Source: Rhabdornis inornatus (lineage: Eukaryota > Chordata > Aves > Passeriformes > Rhabdornithidae). From it: 64,000 bases of DNA. The DNA is taken from assembly GCA_013397075.1 (NCBI GenBank), contig VWZS01003944.1, forward strand, positions 636,184 to 700,183, read 5' to 3'. The notes under the pieces are model-generated. The model was not told the DNA's origin, made no database searches, and saw only the letters and a list, made by a program, of their open reading frames with translations. A program made the position numbers and the translations under genes. Below are positions 24,148 to 36,690 of this stretch, piece by piece (position 1 is the stretch's first letter; each line of letters opens with the position of its first letter).

Positions 24148-27100
24148 AAGAAGTGAGAGGAAGAACTATCACAGAGTGAGAGTGGCTGCTGTGGGCTGTG
24201 GATCTCCTACCTGTGGATGGATTAACTGGAGGTTTATCATGACCTCCTGGCTGGGGCATCTCCACTTGAATTTTCAGCTCAGTATTGTGCTAGTATGTGG
24301 ACCACAAAAACTGAATTTTGCAAAATTAAAAAAAAATTATTTTGGGCTTTGCTGGAGGTCTTGTTGTTCTACTCCTATTGGAAATGAACTACTGTCATTA
24401 AGGTACAAATTAGGCCTGGAGAGTGTAAATTTATCTTTTTTTTTTGTTTGTTTCATTTTGATTTTTGGAACACCTGAGCTGTTCACTCTAACCATTTGAT
24501 ATTCTATTCATCTTATCCTTCTCCTCCCTGCAATATTTAAAACTAAAATAATTCTCACCTTCTGCACTGGAAGGAGACTCTCTTAGGTGCCCAAGATCCA
24601 AACTGAAGTATCTGATCTCATTTCAAATGGTCAATTTATTTCCTCCTTTCCTGACACAGGTGAAATTGTGTTTTTATTTCCAGCTATGATAGATTTGTTC
24701 GCTTGGTAAATATTATATGGTACAGGAGTCTTTATTTTTTCATATAATCTTTGTTTACAAAGTCAATACAATCACTTGGAAAATATGTAGCAAACACTGC
24801 AGTATATTAGAATCTTGTGTATTGTGTTTGCTGTAGGTACAAATTCAATACAGCAACTCTCCAACAATTGACATGTCAAGTAATATATCAACTGTTGGTA
24901 TATTACTTTTTGCTCATCCTATTACTACTTATCAAAACCAGCTCACCACCCACACTCCCCTTCTCATTAAGGACTATTGCTCCAGGAGGCTGAGCAGAAT
25001 CCAGCCTGGCTGATGGGGGCTCAGGAGCCTTGGCAGAGCTGTCATGTTTGGAACTGATCTGGGTCCCAATTTATTATCAGTGCAGAAATCATGCAGAGGC
25101 AACACTGAATTTTTAATGAAGAAAATTATTCTCTTAATTCACTTGGAGGGAAATTAATTTAAATGAATGGTAAACAGTTCCCACTCAAAAATAGTTTCCC
25201 ACATATAACAGCACAAATATAAGTGAAAGGGGACTTTTGCATATTTTAAATTAACTTTGCTGTTACTTCTGCCAGTGTAGTTCCCCTGCATGTGTTTTTT
25301 AGCCTTTTCTCTCAATTATGAATTGTCTTGTGTGCTGTGCAAAATACAAGAAAAATGGATTGTAAATGTGAATTATATCAGGTGATCTTCATTCTGCTCC
25401 TGACCTGAGTGACTTTAGTCTCTCATTTTTAACTATCTGACTGAAAGCACAGCACCTACACTTTTATATTTTACAGAATGTTTTAGATTCATAGCTAAAA
25501 AACCTTGCTTAATGTTACTATTGAATATGAAGTTTAAATAAATTATCTTTTTTGGCCATCTTTCCTACCTGCTTGTTCTAAATGTTTGTCCTCTGGGTTA
25601 ATCATTTAGAGAGTGTTAGCACTTTTTTTTCCAAGGCACGAAGTTTTGTCAGGGGAACCAGTCTATACACTGTGATGAAGAACAGTTGTTTTGTTTTGTT
25701 TTGTTTTGTTTTGTTTTGTTTTGTTTTGTTTTGTTTTGTTTTCCTGGACAGCTGACAGGCCTGTTCTTGCTTTCTTGCATTCAAAGAATTAAAAAACATG
25801 AGTGTCAAGAAGTGACACTTGTTCTGGAGCTTGGATTCAAGCTGTATTTCATCTTGCCCAGTGTTACAACACTTGAAGAAGTCACTGTATTGTGAGAAAT
25901 AAGGATGATACTAATATGACATATACTTATTAGAGGTAAAAGCTTCTTTTTTTATGTACAGCCTCTTTTTTTTTGTCCTCCTTTCTTCTTCAAAACTGAT
26001 GTGGAAAGTTCAGTTCTTCATTCTAGTCCCTCCCTCCTCTTCCAAATCCTATGAGAAAAATAGGAACAAAACCACCTAAAGACAGGGTGGGATAGATATT
26101 TAATAACTGACAGAATGAACAGCAAACTATTTACTGTTGTATTGCTGTGATGAACTGATACATGAAACAGTAATAATTTGGAAAGTCTTCCTCTCTGTGG
26201 CTCTATGTTGGATACTGAGCAGTAGCACGGATCAAAAATGCTTACAAAAGATTTTTTTTCAGTCGTGCTGTTATCCCTGGTAAATCTTCGTATTCATCCT
26301 GTAATCACACTTGTGATATTTTCCTACAGAACAGCAATAATTAAGCTGCACTTTGAATACAATCTCATTATTCAGTTTACAAAGTCATTACTATCTTTGA
26401 GCCCCTCCCTCCCTTCAAGAGCTATTACATGACCTCCAGATCTCTCTTAGACTCCATGTATTACCATTAGAAGACATCCACGCTGGGAAATCACTCTGTT
26501 CCTGTTTTTGATTAATATTTTATCAGCCACGAGAGGAAATGGTATTCTTTAGCAACACTAATAAGTAATTGAGCAGAGAGATGTCCCTGCTACTTTGAAA
26601 AAGCTGTATGTAGAGGCTGTAAAAGAACATCTTTAGATATGACATAAGATACTAAATGGAAAAAAAAACCCACAAGGTGTTGTCTATAGTGAACAGTCAG
26701 TAAAAATATCAGCAGAAAATGAATAGTTACAACATCATTGTTAGCAATAGGTTGTCAGGAACATGGTAAAAGGGTCTCTTATTCAAATTGGTGTTCAGAA
26801 TATATTTTCACAGAGGTGATTGATCCATTGGCTTTAGATAAATTTTAAAGAGACTCAATGAAAACCACATACAATAGACAGTGGGAACTGATAGTTGTTA
26901 AATAGAGAAGTTGTTCAAAGGCTTTTTCAGCTGCTGGTGGGAAACATCAAGCAATGCACTATCAACAAATATTTAGGGCTGGCATTTTAAATACTTATTA
27001 ACTACTCTAGGGTTATGAACTGAAGGAAACTGTTGGTGTGAGCAGCTGTCTTGTCAGTGAATAACACACGTGACAGATCTCTTGGCATACCTGTCTCTTT

Positions 27101-27786
27101 TGCTGGCTCTGATGGAAAAGTCTTCCTTTAATGTTTTATTTCATTTTACTGTGTTTTCCTGGTTTCCCAGGTGAATTTTTCATGAATGGAAAAGCTAAAT
27201 TTGGAAAGCCCTGTTGCATTATTGGATCACAGAAATTCTATTGATTGATGTACTTACAAGAAAACACCTGTGATGAATCATTTTATGCCAAGGGAAGTGA
27301 AGACACAAGAAAAAGATGTCTTAGATATCTAAGATTCACTGTTTCTTCCCCCAACAGGAATATAAGTTTTTATGCTCTTATTGGAAAGGGTGTTGTAGCA
27401 AATGCTGGCAGTACAGTCATGATGATGCTGTGCTGATTTAAGATCTCTGTCATCCAGTAATTATTTTCTTTTGAAACTCTGAAGAAAATTTCCAGGTATA
27501 TGATGTTACTGTCTTTGTTTACTATTGGTGAAGTCCTTTGGGTGTTTATAACCAGCTATTACTTTTCAAGCTTAAATTTTAAACTGGTGAGAATTTGTGT
27601 TGTCCCCAAAACAGTAGAGGGTATGATACTCAATAGTAAATCCATTAGTCTTTGTGGTTTCAGGAACACTTCTGCCTCAACTATGCATGAGAATTTACTT
27701 GTTTTGAGTCTTTAAAATCTGCAGCCCTTCACCAAGATTGCAAACAAGAAATATGAAGTAATGGATTAACTATCTTGTTATAATAA
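24148..27786. other. Noncoding DNA with one pentanucleotide repeat
   Basis: No gene is supportable. The stretch contains the GTTTT array at 25688-25742 and two interleaved inverted repeats at 24861-24908. The segment around 26500-26620 has a balanced composition, but I see no feature in it that identifies a function. Confidence 0.62.
25688..25742. repeat. (GTTTT)11 pentanucleotide microsatellite
   Basis: Eleven uninterrupted GTTTT units fill 55 bp. Both strands are open through the array only because the repeat lacks stops in some frames. An uninterrupted pure array of this length is probably length-polymorphic. Confidence 0.97.
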
Positions 27787-28144
27787 TGTCGTAGTTTGAC
27801 CTGGAGAGGAAAAACTCAAAGAGGAGTTTTCTCTGTGAGTACTCCTCTGGGAGTGGATAGTGACCAATTGGAAGCTGGTTTGATTATTGACGGCGTGAAA
27901 AACCAATTAAAGGAAGTTAGTTCGCCCCGTGAACACACATTTTGAAGGAGGTAATCCGGAACTGAGCTCTCTTGGCTTTTCCGGCAGCAGTGCAGGTAAC
28001 AGGGCCCTGGCCTGGCTCCACTGCAGGCCTGTGGGCCTGGCAGGGGGGCCGGGCCGGGCCCCCTGTCTGGGGAGCTGGCATGTCCTGGCAGAGAGAGAGA
28101 GAAGGGGGGTGGCCATGGACAGTGACCAGAGAAACTCAAACTAA

Positions 28145-28152
28145 TATAAAAA
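28145..28152 (+). promoter_or_regulatory. TATA-like box of the LTR promoter
   Basis: TATAAAAA lies about 360 bp into the LTR and about 285 bp before its poly(A) signal, a plausible U3/R layout. The expected start site about 30 bp downstream would fall near the poly-C tract and the N at 28189. Activity is inferred only. Confidence 0.5.
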
Positions 28153-28188
28153 TCCCAGCCGCTTCCCCCCCCCTTCCCNGGGCGGATG

Positions 28189-28189
28189 C
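28189..28189. other. Unresolved base or collapsed gap inside the LTR
   Basis: A single N follows a C-rich run (nine C, two T, three C) and precedes GGGCGG. GC-rich homopolymer sequence is a common failure point for sequencing. The missing length is unknown, so the LTR length of 714 bp is a minimum. Confidence 0.85.
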
Positions 28190-28429
28190 AGAATCGTGAA
28201 AGTGAAACCACGAGAAGACTGTTTTCTACTTTCTTGTGGAAAAAATCCCTATAGCCGAACAAGAGGAAGCTTCTCACTCCAAAGTAGGCGGAAGAAAGGA
28301 CTGTTTGAGTTGGGAATTAATTGAAGCAGTTTTTTTGTATATTTGTTCTGTTGTTATGAAGGTTGAAAAAGGGAAGGAAAGAATGGTCTGACAATCTTAT
28401 TCTGAATTTTTTTTCCCCCTTGTGTAGTT

Positions 28430-28435
28430 AATAAA
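28430..28435 (+). terminator. LTR polyadenylation signal
   Basis: AATAAA lies 65 bp before the LTR end and is followed by T-rich sequence. This is the expected place for the R-region poly(A) signal of a plus-strand LTR and supports the strand call. Confidence 0.6.
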
Positions 28436-28500
28436 TTTCTTGTATACCCTCCTAAGTTTTAGGCCTGCCTTGCTTCTGCTCCTGGTTCTGTCTCACAACA

Positions 28501-31221
28501 GAAAATGAGTATATCTTAATTGACAAATCAAAACCATGACAAATAATTAAATAATATACATAAAATATGAAGAGTTATTAAAAAAAACCTAGGAATTACT
28601 ATTACTTTATTCCCCAAAGTGAGAGAGATGTGTGTGTGTATGGGGACTACTCTGTATCTTAATGCTAGGATTAATGCTAAAATGGACTTTATGAATTAAT
28701 CATGGGATTTAATTTACCAGAATTATTTTTTTGGCATTGAGCCCCTGTGATTAGCATTTTAAACATGAGTGTTTTTGGTGATCTTTATGACAGTCAAAGC
28801 AAAACCTTCTGCCATTAATTTCTTCAGAATTGTTTAATAGGCAAGAACTAATTTTGCAACTAGATTTGAAAATGAAATGGATTTGTTTAATGTGATGGGT
28901 GATAATGGCTTCCTTGAGTGTAAGTTGGTCTCATTTCTGTAAACTCATTTGGTTTAGCACTCACTGAAAGCTTTGGAGAACTTGGGCAGAAGGAGGAAAG
29001 GGTTTTTAATTTTCTTCCATGTGTTCTGTGTTCTAGTGGGATGTTTTGTGCACACACAGTCATATTGTGTTAATCACCATGTGGTTCAAGTGTCAGGTAT
29101 GTTTCAGACTACACATGTGAGCTCAGACATCAACCAGTCTCCTGAAGGCAGGTTTAAGCAGGAATGAAGATACCAACAAACAGAGTATTTTGTTGACTTT
29201 ATAAGTCAAACTGCTCTCCTTATTGTCCTTAATTAAAATAAAAAAAAAAAATTACGGTTGAATATATATGTAATTTTTCCACCCTAAATATTTAGCCAAA
29301 GATGGAAATCATTCATTTATCCCATATCAATCACTACTGCCCAGTTGAGATGCACTCAGCAGGTTTATTTTTTCCTTGGGAATTTGCCAGCTCTGTGCTG
29401 TTGGCTACCAAGGGCTAGGAACTGTTATTCCAGTGGCCACTAACAGCAGGTAGATAATATATTTTCCCTTCCTCTAGTAGTTAATAGAAAATGAGAGGCT
29501 GACAGGGTTATCGAAGTGAGAAATCCTGGTTTTCCATTCATTTCCCCTGGGTAAATCATACTTTGTATTATACAGGTGCACCTGAGTGCCCAGCAGTTTT
29601 AGGTCACAGTCTTCACTTTGCCACTCTTGATTTGTCTAAAAGGAAAAACAACTTGCTGGCACTCTTGGCATGGTGGAAAGCATTATCCACTGCTGGGTGG
29701 GGATGTCAGCACAGTCTCAAGAACAGGAGTTTGTAATTCTAACCAGAATATACTGACTCTTTCATTTTTTTTCCCCTCTGAGCTGTGTGTCCCTTACAGA
29801 CTTGGAGATCTCTGCCTGGTTGTGAGTGAGAGCAGGGATGGGAGCAGGGCTGTGAGTGCCTGGATGGTGCAAAGAGTCCTCAGTGCTCAGCCCTGCTCTT
29901 AGACTGCTTTGCTCTGTTGCTGCTTCTCTCCACTGAGCTGAGCTGTGTTTATTTTCAGCTGTTGGGAGGGTACCAGCAGTGCAAAAATGAGATGCTCTTT
30001 CTTTCTCTTCCAGACTTCCCTCCCTCTTAAGCTAATTTTCCTTTTATTGTAGTAATTAGAAAAGGGCTTTGATCATAAATTTAGTCTTGCTCAGAGTTCA
30101 GAAACAAAGTTGTGCTTGGATCTTGGGGATTTGTGTGCATGCCTCAGATATAAATGGTAAACAGTGCTCCTTTACCCATCTCTCACAAGCATGTGAGAGC
30201 TCTGACTTGCAAGCCCTTACCCTGAGACTGCAGTAATTTCATTAGCCAAAAGTGTAATTACATTATGAGAAGAAACAGCAGTCTCAGATTTCATGACCTC
30301 CTCTGTTTCCTCCCCAGTGTGCCATAATCTAGATAAGGCTAAAGTTAGGTTTGGGTTTATTTATATATTTGAAAATAATGTGATCTCTCACAGCCATGAA
30401 TTAGACATGATGAAGAAAATTAATCAAGATAACTCACAAGTTTGGTGTTTGTGCTGCTTTCAAATAACATCCTTTATTTATTTTTTTTTTTCCACTTAAC
30501 TACACCTTACCTATCTTGTGTGTCACAGTTACTGGAAGGAGAATTAACAAGAACAATACATGGGAGGAGAATTATGCTTCTCATTGTTATGAGAAAGAAT
30601 TGATTAGTTGTAGTTAATTGGTGTGGTTTTTGAGTTGTGACTACACTACCCTGTGGTGCTACACACCAGACTATCCAATGACTGTCAGGGCTCCATGGAA
30701 TATTGATGGAGGGTATTGCACACACTTCCTTCTTTCCTTTAACAGCTTTTAAATCTTCTATTCCTGTAGAATGTTACAAATACGTAAGCATTTCCTTTTT
30801 TTACCAAACCTGTTTTAAATAACATCAAATGAGCAATATTTAAAACATAATTTTCCTAGCTTTTATAGGAAGTGTATAATCTTAGCATTTACACAAGCAT
30901 CCAGTAGGCATCCTAGAGGTGTTTGTGTGTGACTTAGTTTGGGCATCAATCTGCCAGAATCACTATTTCCTACACAGAAGATTTTTTCATACCAAATTTG
31001 GCTTAAATTTTGAAAAGAGCAGGCCATCTATAATCGATATGAGAGTCTGTGGGAATTATGCTTAATTGTGAAATGTTCAGTAACTGCTCTTGAAGGCTAC
31101 ACAGTACATTTTGGGTTCCTGTGAGCCAAATTTTAATGACTCTTCTGCCCCAATGCTGCTGTCTAAAATTGAGAGTCTACCTGAGATACAGCAATTTTGT
31201 CAATGTGTTTTCCTCTGTGTA

Positions 31222-31254
<33 letters not shown>

Positions 31255-34200
31255 GTCAGTACAAGAGGGTTTTAGATTGCTTAGTTTATGTAGGTAAATA
31301 TAAGATCTAAAATATTCCAGTTTATATTCTTCCTAATGATCTTGTGGAAAAAAAAATCCTGTTTTTATTCTAGAGAATTAGAAATCAGAGACAAGATAGA
31401 GCCAGAGCTTCCAGTCCCTGTTAATTATTAATGAAAAGTACTGTGTAAATACTAAAGCAGAAAAAGTTTTAATGTCTTTGTCCCTATGCTGCAGCTGAAT
31501 TGTCTGACAGAGACAAGCTTAGCTGGGGTGGTGCTTGGTTTGGGCACCTCCCATGAAGACCTGAAATCCATTCCTTGTAGCTAAAGGGGTTTTATCCAGA
31601 TGTAGTGCTCAGTGCTGAATGAGGACTGAGGGTTTATAATCAGGATTTTGGCTTTCTGCATTGGTTATTACTTGTCTGTTTTTGAGAGCAGTTAGCTGCT
31701 CTACATTCTAGCCAAGATCCTATTTTGGTTTTTCGAATGTAATTTGCCATTTTTTTTCCCCTGAATTTTTTGACAGGAGCAGGTACTCTTGATTTCAAAA
31801 GCCAGAGTTCATTATGTTATTGAAACCTTTTAAGCATCTGTTTGCTTCTGCTCTTTATAGACTACTGCATCTGATAACAACTGGCTTGAAACAGTGAGTT
31901 CTGGGCTGCAGTCTGACAGGTAGCAACACTGTGTTCAGGACATGCTTTGTGCTTGTTTGAAGAAGAATATTCTTGATAGACTGTAATTTTTAATGGATTG
32001 AAAATACAGATATTTCAGGTCTATTTACATTTCAAATCTGAATTGATAAAGCACAAGTTCTTATACACCTGCCTATAGCTCCCAGGATTCACTAACCTGT
32101 TAAAAATATTTTTGTTCCATCTCCAAAGCAGTGCATTGACGTGCAAGTGTGAACTGAAGGGTGTGCACCAATGCTGTGACTGCACCATTGTAATGAAGAT
32201 GAAATGACTGTAATGATGACCTTTCTGTGCCTTTGTCTATACCCTGCCCTTCTCTTTAACTGAACACCTTTCAAATGAACATGTTCTGAACTCTTGAACT
32301 GTTCATTCTGTTCACTGAGCTTATTGCTCAATCTGCAGTTTATCATTATGTGTCTCCAAAGACTTTGTGTTTCCTTATATTTGACATCTAGATGGAATTT
32401 TTCATAACCCTTTACTAGTCATAAATTGGATTGTTAGGGGATTAAGTTAATCTTGTTTCTTTATAGTAGCCTCAGATTTTTAAAGCCCTAATTTAGAGAG
32501 GTTTCTTTATTTGTTACTCTCCAATCTGCAAGAATGGAAAAAATCTTAACGCCATAAGATTCCGTATTGCTGGAATTATTTATTTCTGCTCGTTTTGAAG
32601 TGAATCGTACCTAAGAGGTACACTTGAAAAGTTGTTTTGTCATGTTTTTCCCACATTACTATTTCTTCTTTTCTATCTGAATAGCAACCTCTGAAAATGA
32701 CCCAAAGCAGTGCATCATCAGATAAGCAGTGTGGCACTGAATGGAATGCAGAAGAATGTGTATTTTTCTTGTTCCGTTAGGAAGGGAAATAGGAAAAAAT
32801 GTTTTACCTCTTGCAGCAAATTGTTGTGGTGTGTTAGTCATATCTTACCTTTTGGTTTCTCTATTAAAAGGTACTCCTAGCAATTTATGTACTTTTTATT
32901 AACCAATTAACAGCTCATATTAAAAATTAAATTAGGGCAACAAAAGCCTACATATTTTTAACAGTTGTCTAGTGGTAATATTGCAGGCAATATTCCCTTA
33001 TTTAATCACTTCAAAGAAGTTTTTTTGCAGGAAAACTAAATATTCTGTGATATAAACTGTGTGATAAATTCAAGCAATCAAAAATAATTTTTGATATCCT
33101 GAGAATTATCTAGCTGCTCTGTATTGAGATAGTGGTGCGCAAATCCTCAAAATAGGAAGATGGTGCCTACCACAAATGGAATTGTTAAAACCAGTTTATA
33201 ATATGCAGAAGGCAGAGTACTTGAGGCACAAGTTAAACTAAAACTTAAATATTACTTAAATACAAGGGATTGTATTTAAGCAACACACATTTATTTCTTA
33301 ATAAATAAACCTTTTTAGCCTTCTCTCTCCAAAAGGCTCAGAAATGTCAGACTGGTCGTAGAAAATGAAAAATCTCGAGTTGTTCCTTGACCTCTTTTAT
33401 GATCCCTCCATCCCTAAACTCCATCAATGACTTGAACTCTGACACTGAGAAAGGCAAGATGTAATTCTTCATCTCAATGTCAAAAGCCCCCACATGCTAC
33501 TCTGGGCATTTCAGATTTTTATTTGTTCATTCAAATGGAGTTCATGTCAGCTAGTGTCATACATAAAGGTTGAGGCTTTTAGAAACTCTTAGGTTTATCT
33601 AATCCTATCTCTAGTTTTCTCTTTGGGAAATATTTAATGCTATTTGCCAATTATTCTGCTTATTTTCTTCTGGTTTACTCCTTTCATTTATTGATTGATT
33701 GCTTCAGTGCTGCCCAAATCACCCCAGAACCTTTTAAATATATTTTTTTAAAGTTGCAGATAATGAAGACTATCATTATAATTTTCCTAACCTATTTATG
33801 CAGCTGTACCTGTGCATAGTTAGTAGAAACAATGACAAGGGATAGGATTGCATTAGGAAATCAGCTGTGAAAGGAGGACCTGAGGGACACAACAACTGAG
33901 TGTGACCAGGTGAGGGTAAGAGTTTGTCAGAAGCCATTTCAGCCTTTGTTCTAGGCCAGGAGAGGATGGGTGTGGGCAGAGACTCTGGCACTTTGTCTCC
34001 CGCCTGTTTGATGCTCTGTTAAGATAGAGAAAGATATTACCTGCTGATACGTTAGATACTTCATTTTTAAATGATCATAAATTTTTGTCGGCGCTTAATA
34101 AGAATAGGTTTACAGTGCAGAGGAAAAGTGAATATACTGAACCAGGAGAACACCTAGGGAAAGGGAGAAGTTATTTACAAAGGAAGTCTGAAAACAGTTG

Positions 34201-36597
34201 GATTGCTTGTCTGGGAAGCAGCTGATAGTTGGGGGCATCAGACTGATTTTCAAAACAGTGTCAGAAAGGCTGTAATTGGAAATGTTTCATCTATATTTCT
34301 ATCCCTAAAAGAAGTTGGGAAATGCAGATTTAAAATTGTTAAAAGGAAAAAAAAAAGAAAAGCTCAAAAAGATCTATCTGCTTGTGGAAATCCTGGTCAT
34401 GTAGAAGGCCAAGCATTTTGTAATCTCATAAACAAATTGAATATTGATAGTAAAACCATAACAAATAGTGCGAAATATTTATTAAAACATACTTTTGAAA
34501 AATAGTCCGTTAACTGAATACTGCTTTCAGAACTAGTCATTTTCAGATAAAAGATTTTATTTTCATAGTAGAGCACTGACTGGTTAAATCCTTATGAGTC
34601 CTGTCCATCTCTGGTTTTGTCTGTTTATACCAGAGGCAGATGATGTGTTTATTTTGGAAATATAGACTTGTTGTCTTACTGCGCTTTTCCATCAACCCAG
34701 GTGTTGATAGCATTTTATGACTCTATTTCTCAAAATTTAGGTGTAGAGGACACTTGTATCTCAGTTCTAAATACTGCAGAGACTTCTCATATTGCTAATA
34801 TGAAACTAACTGGCATTCACTGTTTCCAAAGCAGTTTTACCACTGTGACATTAATTTACAGTACTGAGCACTGTGGAAACTTTCATCAAACCTAAGAAGT
34901 TAGTTTTGATTTGTTACAGCACACAGTGGGTGTTCATAGCATATGTTTTTATTTAATCCTTCAAAGGGTTTTCAGGAAATAGCAGCTAGCATGTGATGAA
35001 ATAATATCAAGAGACATTACCAACATTTTAACATTATACGGATCATTATGCTTCGTACATTTCGGAATTATGCTCCATTATATTTGTGGTTTCACTTTGT
35101 TCTTCCAAGCCACATTCTGCTTGGTCTTATGAAACAACACATGGCTGGGATGAAGCACAGTGGAGCTAAAAAGAGTCCTGTCTTAACTTGTAAATGAAGT
35201 AACTCCCTCAGCAGATATGCTGGGTTTAGAGCAAAGGCAGAGTTAGTAGAAGTTGGAAAGAACATGAAGGAAATGTCTCTCCTTTAGTCAGGAACATTTC
35301 AGTTCTGCCATGCACGTCCTGCCTCGTAGCACAGAGCTGCACAGAGCTGCTCCTTGGTATTTTGTGGTTCCATTTGTGACTACTCGTTGAAGTGTGATAT
35401 ACTTTGCAGATGTCTTGCAAATAAGGAAGGAAATTCAGCACCTAAGGAGTGGTAATTACTGATGTGGCAATGACATGGAACTTCTCTTCAGCTTCCCTCA
35501 TAGAAGGGTCAGCATTAGAATAAGGAAAAGGCTATGAGTAACCAGTATAAATGTGATTTTTTTTTTTCATATATTCTACTGCAACACCCTTTGGTAGTAC
35601 CATCCATAGCACCTGATGTGCCCACTATGGGAACTGTGGTGATGACTAATTCAGTGTATTTTTAGAAATTTAACTGAGGTGTCTTAAAGGCTTTATCTTC
35701 CTCTAGCGTTCTTTAATCTCCCCAAGACAATTCAGCACATCTGAGATTTACATGCCTTAGTTCAGTGTGTGAAGCAGAGTAGGCTGAGAATGGCCCAATT
35801 CCTGGACTGTGCAGTGCCAGAGCCTTGCAGTGGGAGACGTGATTTCTTGGCTCCTTCCCTCACCACTTGGCACTGCTTCATTTTCTTCATTGCTGGAGAC
35901 AGCTGGTGACATACTTCATTTCTTGGTTTCAATGGAAAAAAAAAGATCAGGTCATTACATACGTAGAGTTCTTTCCTCCAAAACAAGAATCCAATGCAGC
36001 TTCTATGGTTTTGTGTTTTGTTTTTTGATCAAATATCTCATATGTTCCTGACATTACTTGGCTAAATGAGTAGATTCATCTACTTATCCAGTAGAAATAT
36101 TCACAGGCTTTATGAACAGCTCAGTGAACAAAGACAAACATTCCTTGGAGCAATGTATGGACAATTAGTAACCCAGAAAATGTCCCTCTGGATGACTGCT
36201 GAAACTGAGTAGTTGTTACAGGTGGAGGAAGCTCCTAGAGCCCAGGTGGCACTAGGCTGAAAATTACTTCAAGGTAATCTGTAAAATAAATTGTATTTTA
36301 GGGTTTAATGCCTTACACACACTGAGATGTCTAAAGTGTGCTTTGGATCATATAATCTCTATTACTTTTACCCACTGTATGACATTGATTTGCTAACAAG
36401 GTGGGCAACAGGGTAAAAGCATGGGCTGCTTCCTTTCAAGGTATTGTTTTGATTTTAGAAAGAAAAGTAGTTTTTTTAAAGTGGTGTCCTGGCAGCTGGG
36501 GTATTTGAACCTTGTACTTAAAAAACAAACAAACAAAACAGGAAAAACAGACTCAGATGTAGAGAGAGAAAAAAATGCAGTGTGGACAGGAGTAGCT
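28501..36597. other. Noncoding DNA with one microsatellite
   Basis: I see no supportable gene. Open frames stay at or below about 100 codons. The stretch includes an 11-base A run at 29241-29251, an 11-base T run at 30481-30491, a dinucleotide repeat at 31216-31254 and a perfect 11-bp hairpin at 33255-33280. A doubled 11-bp motif (GCACAGAGCTG) occurs near 35332-35353. Confidence 0.62.
31216..31254. repeat. Compound (TG)n(TA)n microsatellite
   Basis: A TG-rich run with one interruption passes directly into an uninterrupted TA run at 31232-31254. Compound TG/TA arrays are usually length-variable. The open frame through it simply reads the repeat as alternating Y/I and C/V codons and is not a gene. 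Confidence 0.95.
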
Positions 36598-36690
36598 GTC
36601 TGAAATTCTATGATCTGAGTTAAGCAGCAGGTCAGATTAGATGCTCACAAATAGCCTCTTTGGGCCTCAACAACTATAAATTTTTGAAGC
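36598..36690 (+). mobile_element. Old CR1-like 3' end (L3-type)
   Basis: The text AGCAGGTCAGATTAGATGCT, then CACAAATAGCCTCTTTGGGC and CTCAACAACTATAAATTTTTG matches the pattern of older sauropsid CR1 families, whose 3' ends read roughly 'GGTCAGACTAGATGATCACA...GGTCCCTTCTGGCCTTAAA...CTATGAA'. It is much more diverged than the other CR1 fragments here and lacks clean terminal octamers. The identity rests on memory of the consensus, so a repeat library search would decide it. Confidence 0.6.

Larger units (their letters stand above)
27787..28500 (+). mobile_element. Solo LTR of an endogenous retrovirus
   Basis: The element starts TGTCGTAG and ends CTCACAACA, so it has TG...CA ends with imperfect terminal inverted repeats (TGTCGTAG against TGTTGTGAG from the other end). 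It spans 714 bp with one N at 28189. A TATA-like box lies at 28145-28152 and an AATAAA signal at 28430-28435, followed by a CT/GT-rich tail, which fits U3-R-U5 order on the plus strand. No primer binding site follows the 3' end and no polypurine tract precedes the 5' end, so this is a solo LTR and not part of a provirus. I see no matching target-site duplication. No viral gene is present. Open frames inside (up to 153 codons) are incidental. The retrovirus class is not determined. Confidence 0.78.

Noticed and set aside
24101..24499. 132-codon plus-strand open frame
   Set aside because: It starts inside a CR1 3' end and continues into anonymous AT-rich DNA without any domain.
25688..25742. 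Direct repeats considered as a CRISPR-like array
   Set aside because: The units are 5 bp without spacers, and the organism is a vertebrate.
27816..28277. 153-codon minus-strand open frame
   Set aside because: It lies wholly inside the LTR, runs antisense to it and crosses an N. LTRs do not normally encode protein here.
29221..29260. A-rich run considered as the poly(A) tail of a processed retrocopy
   Set aside because: No gene-like sequence precedes it on either strand and no flanking duplication is visible.
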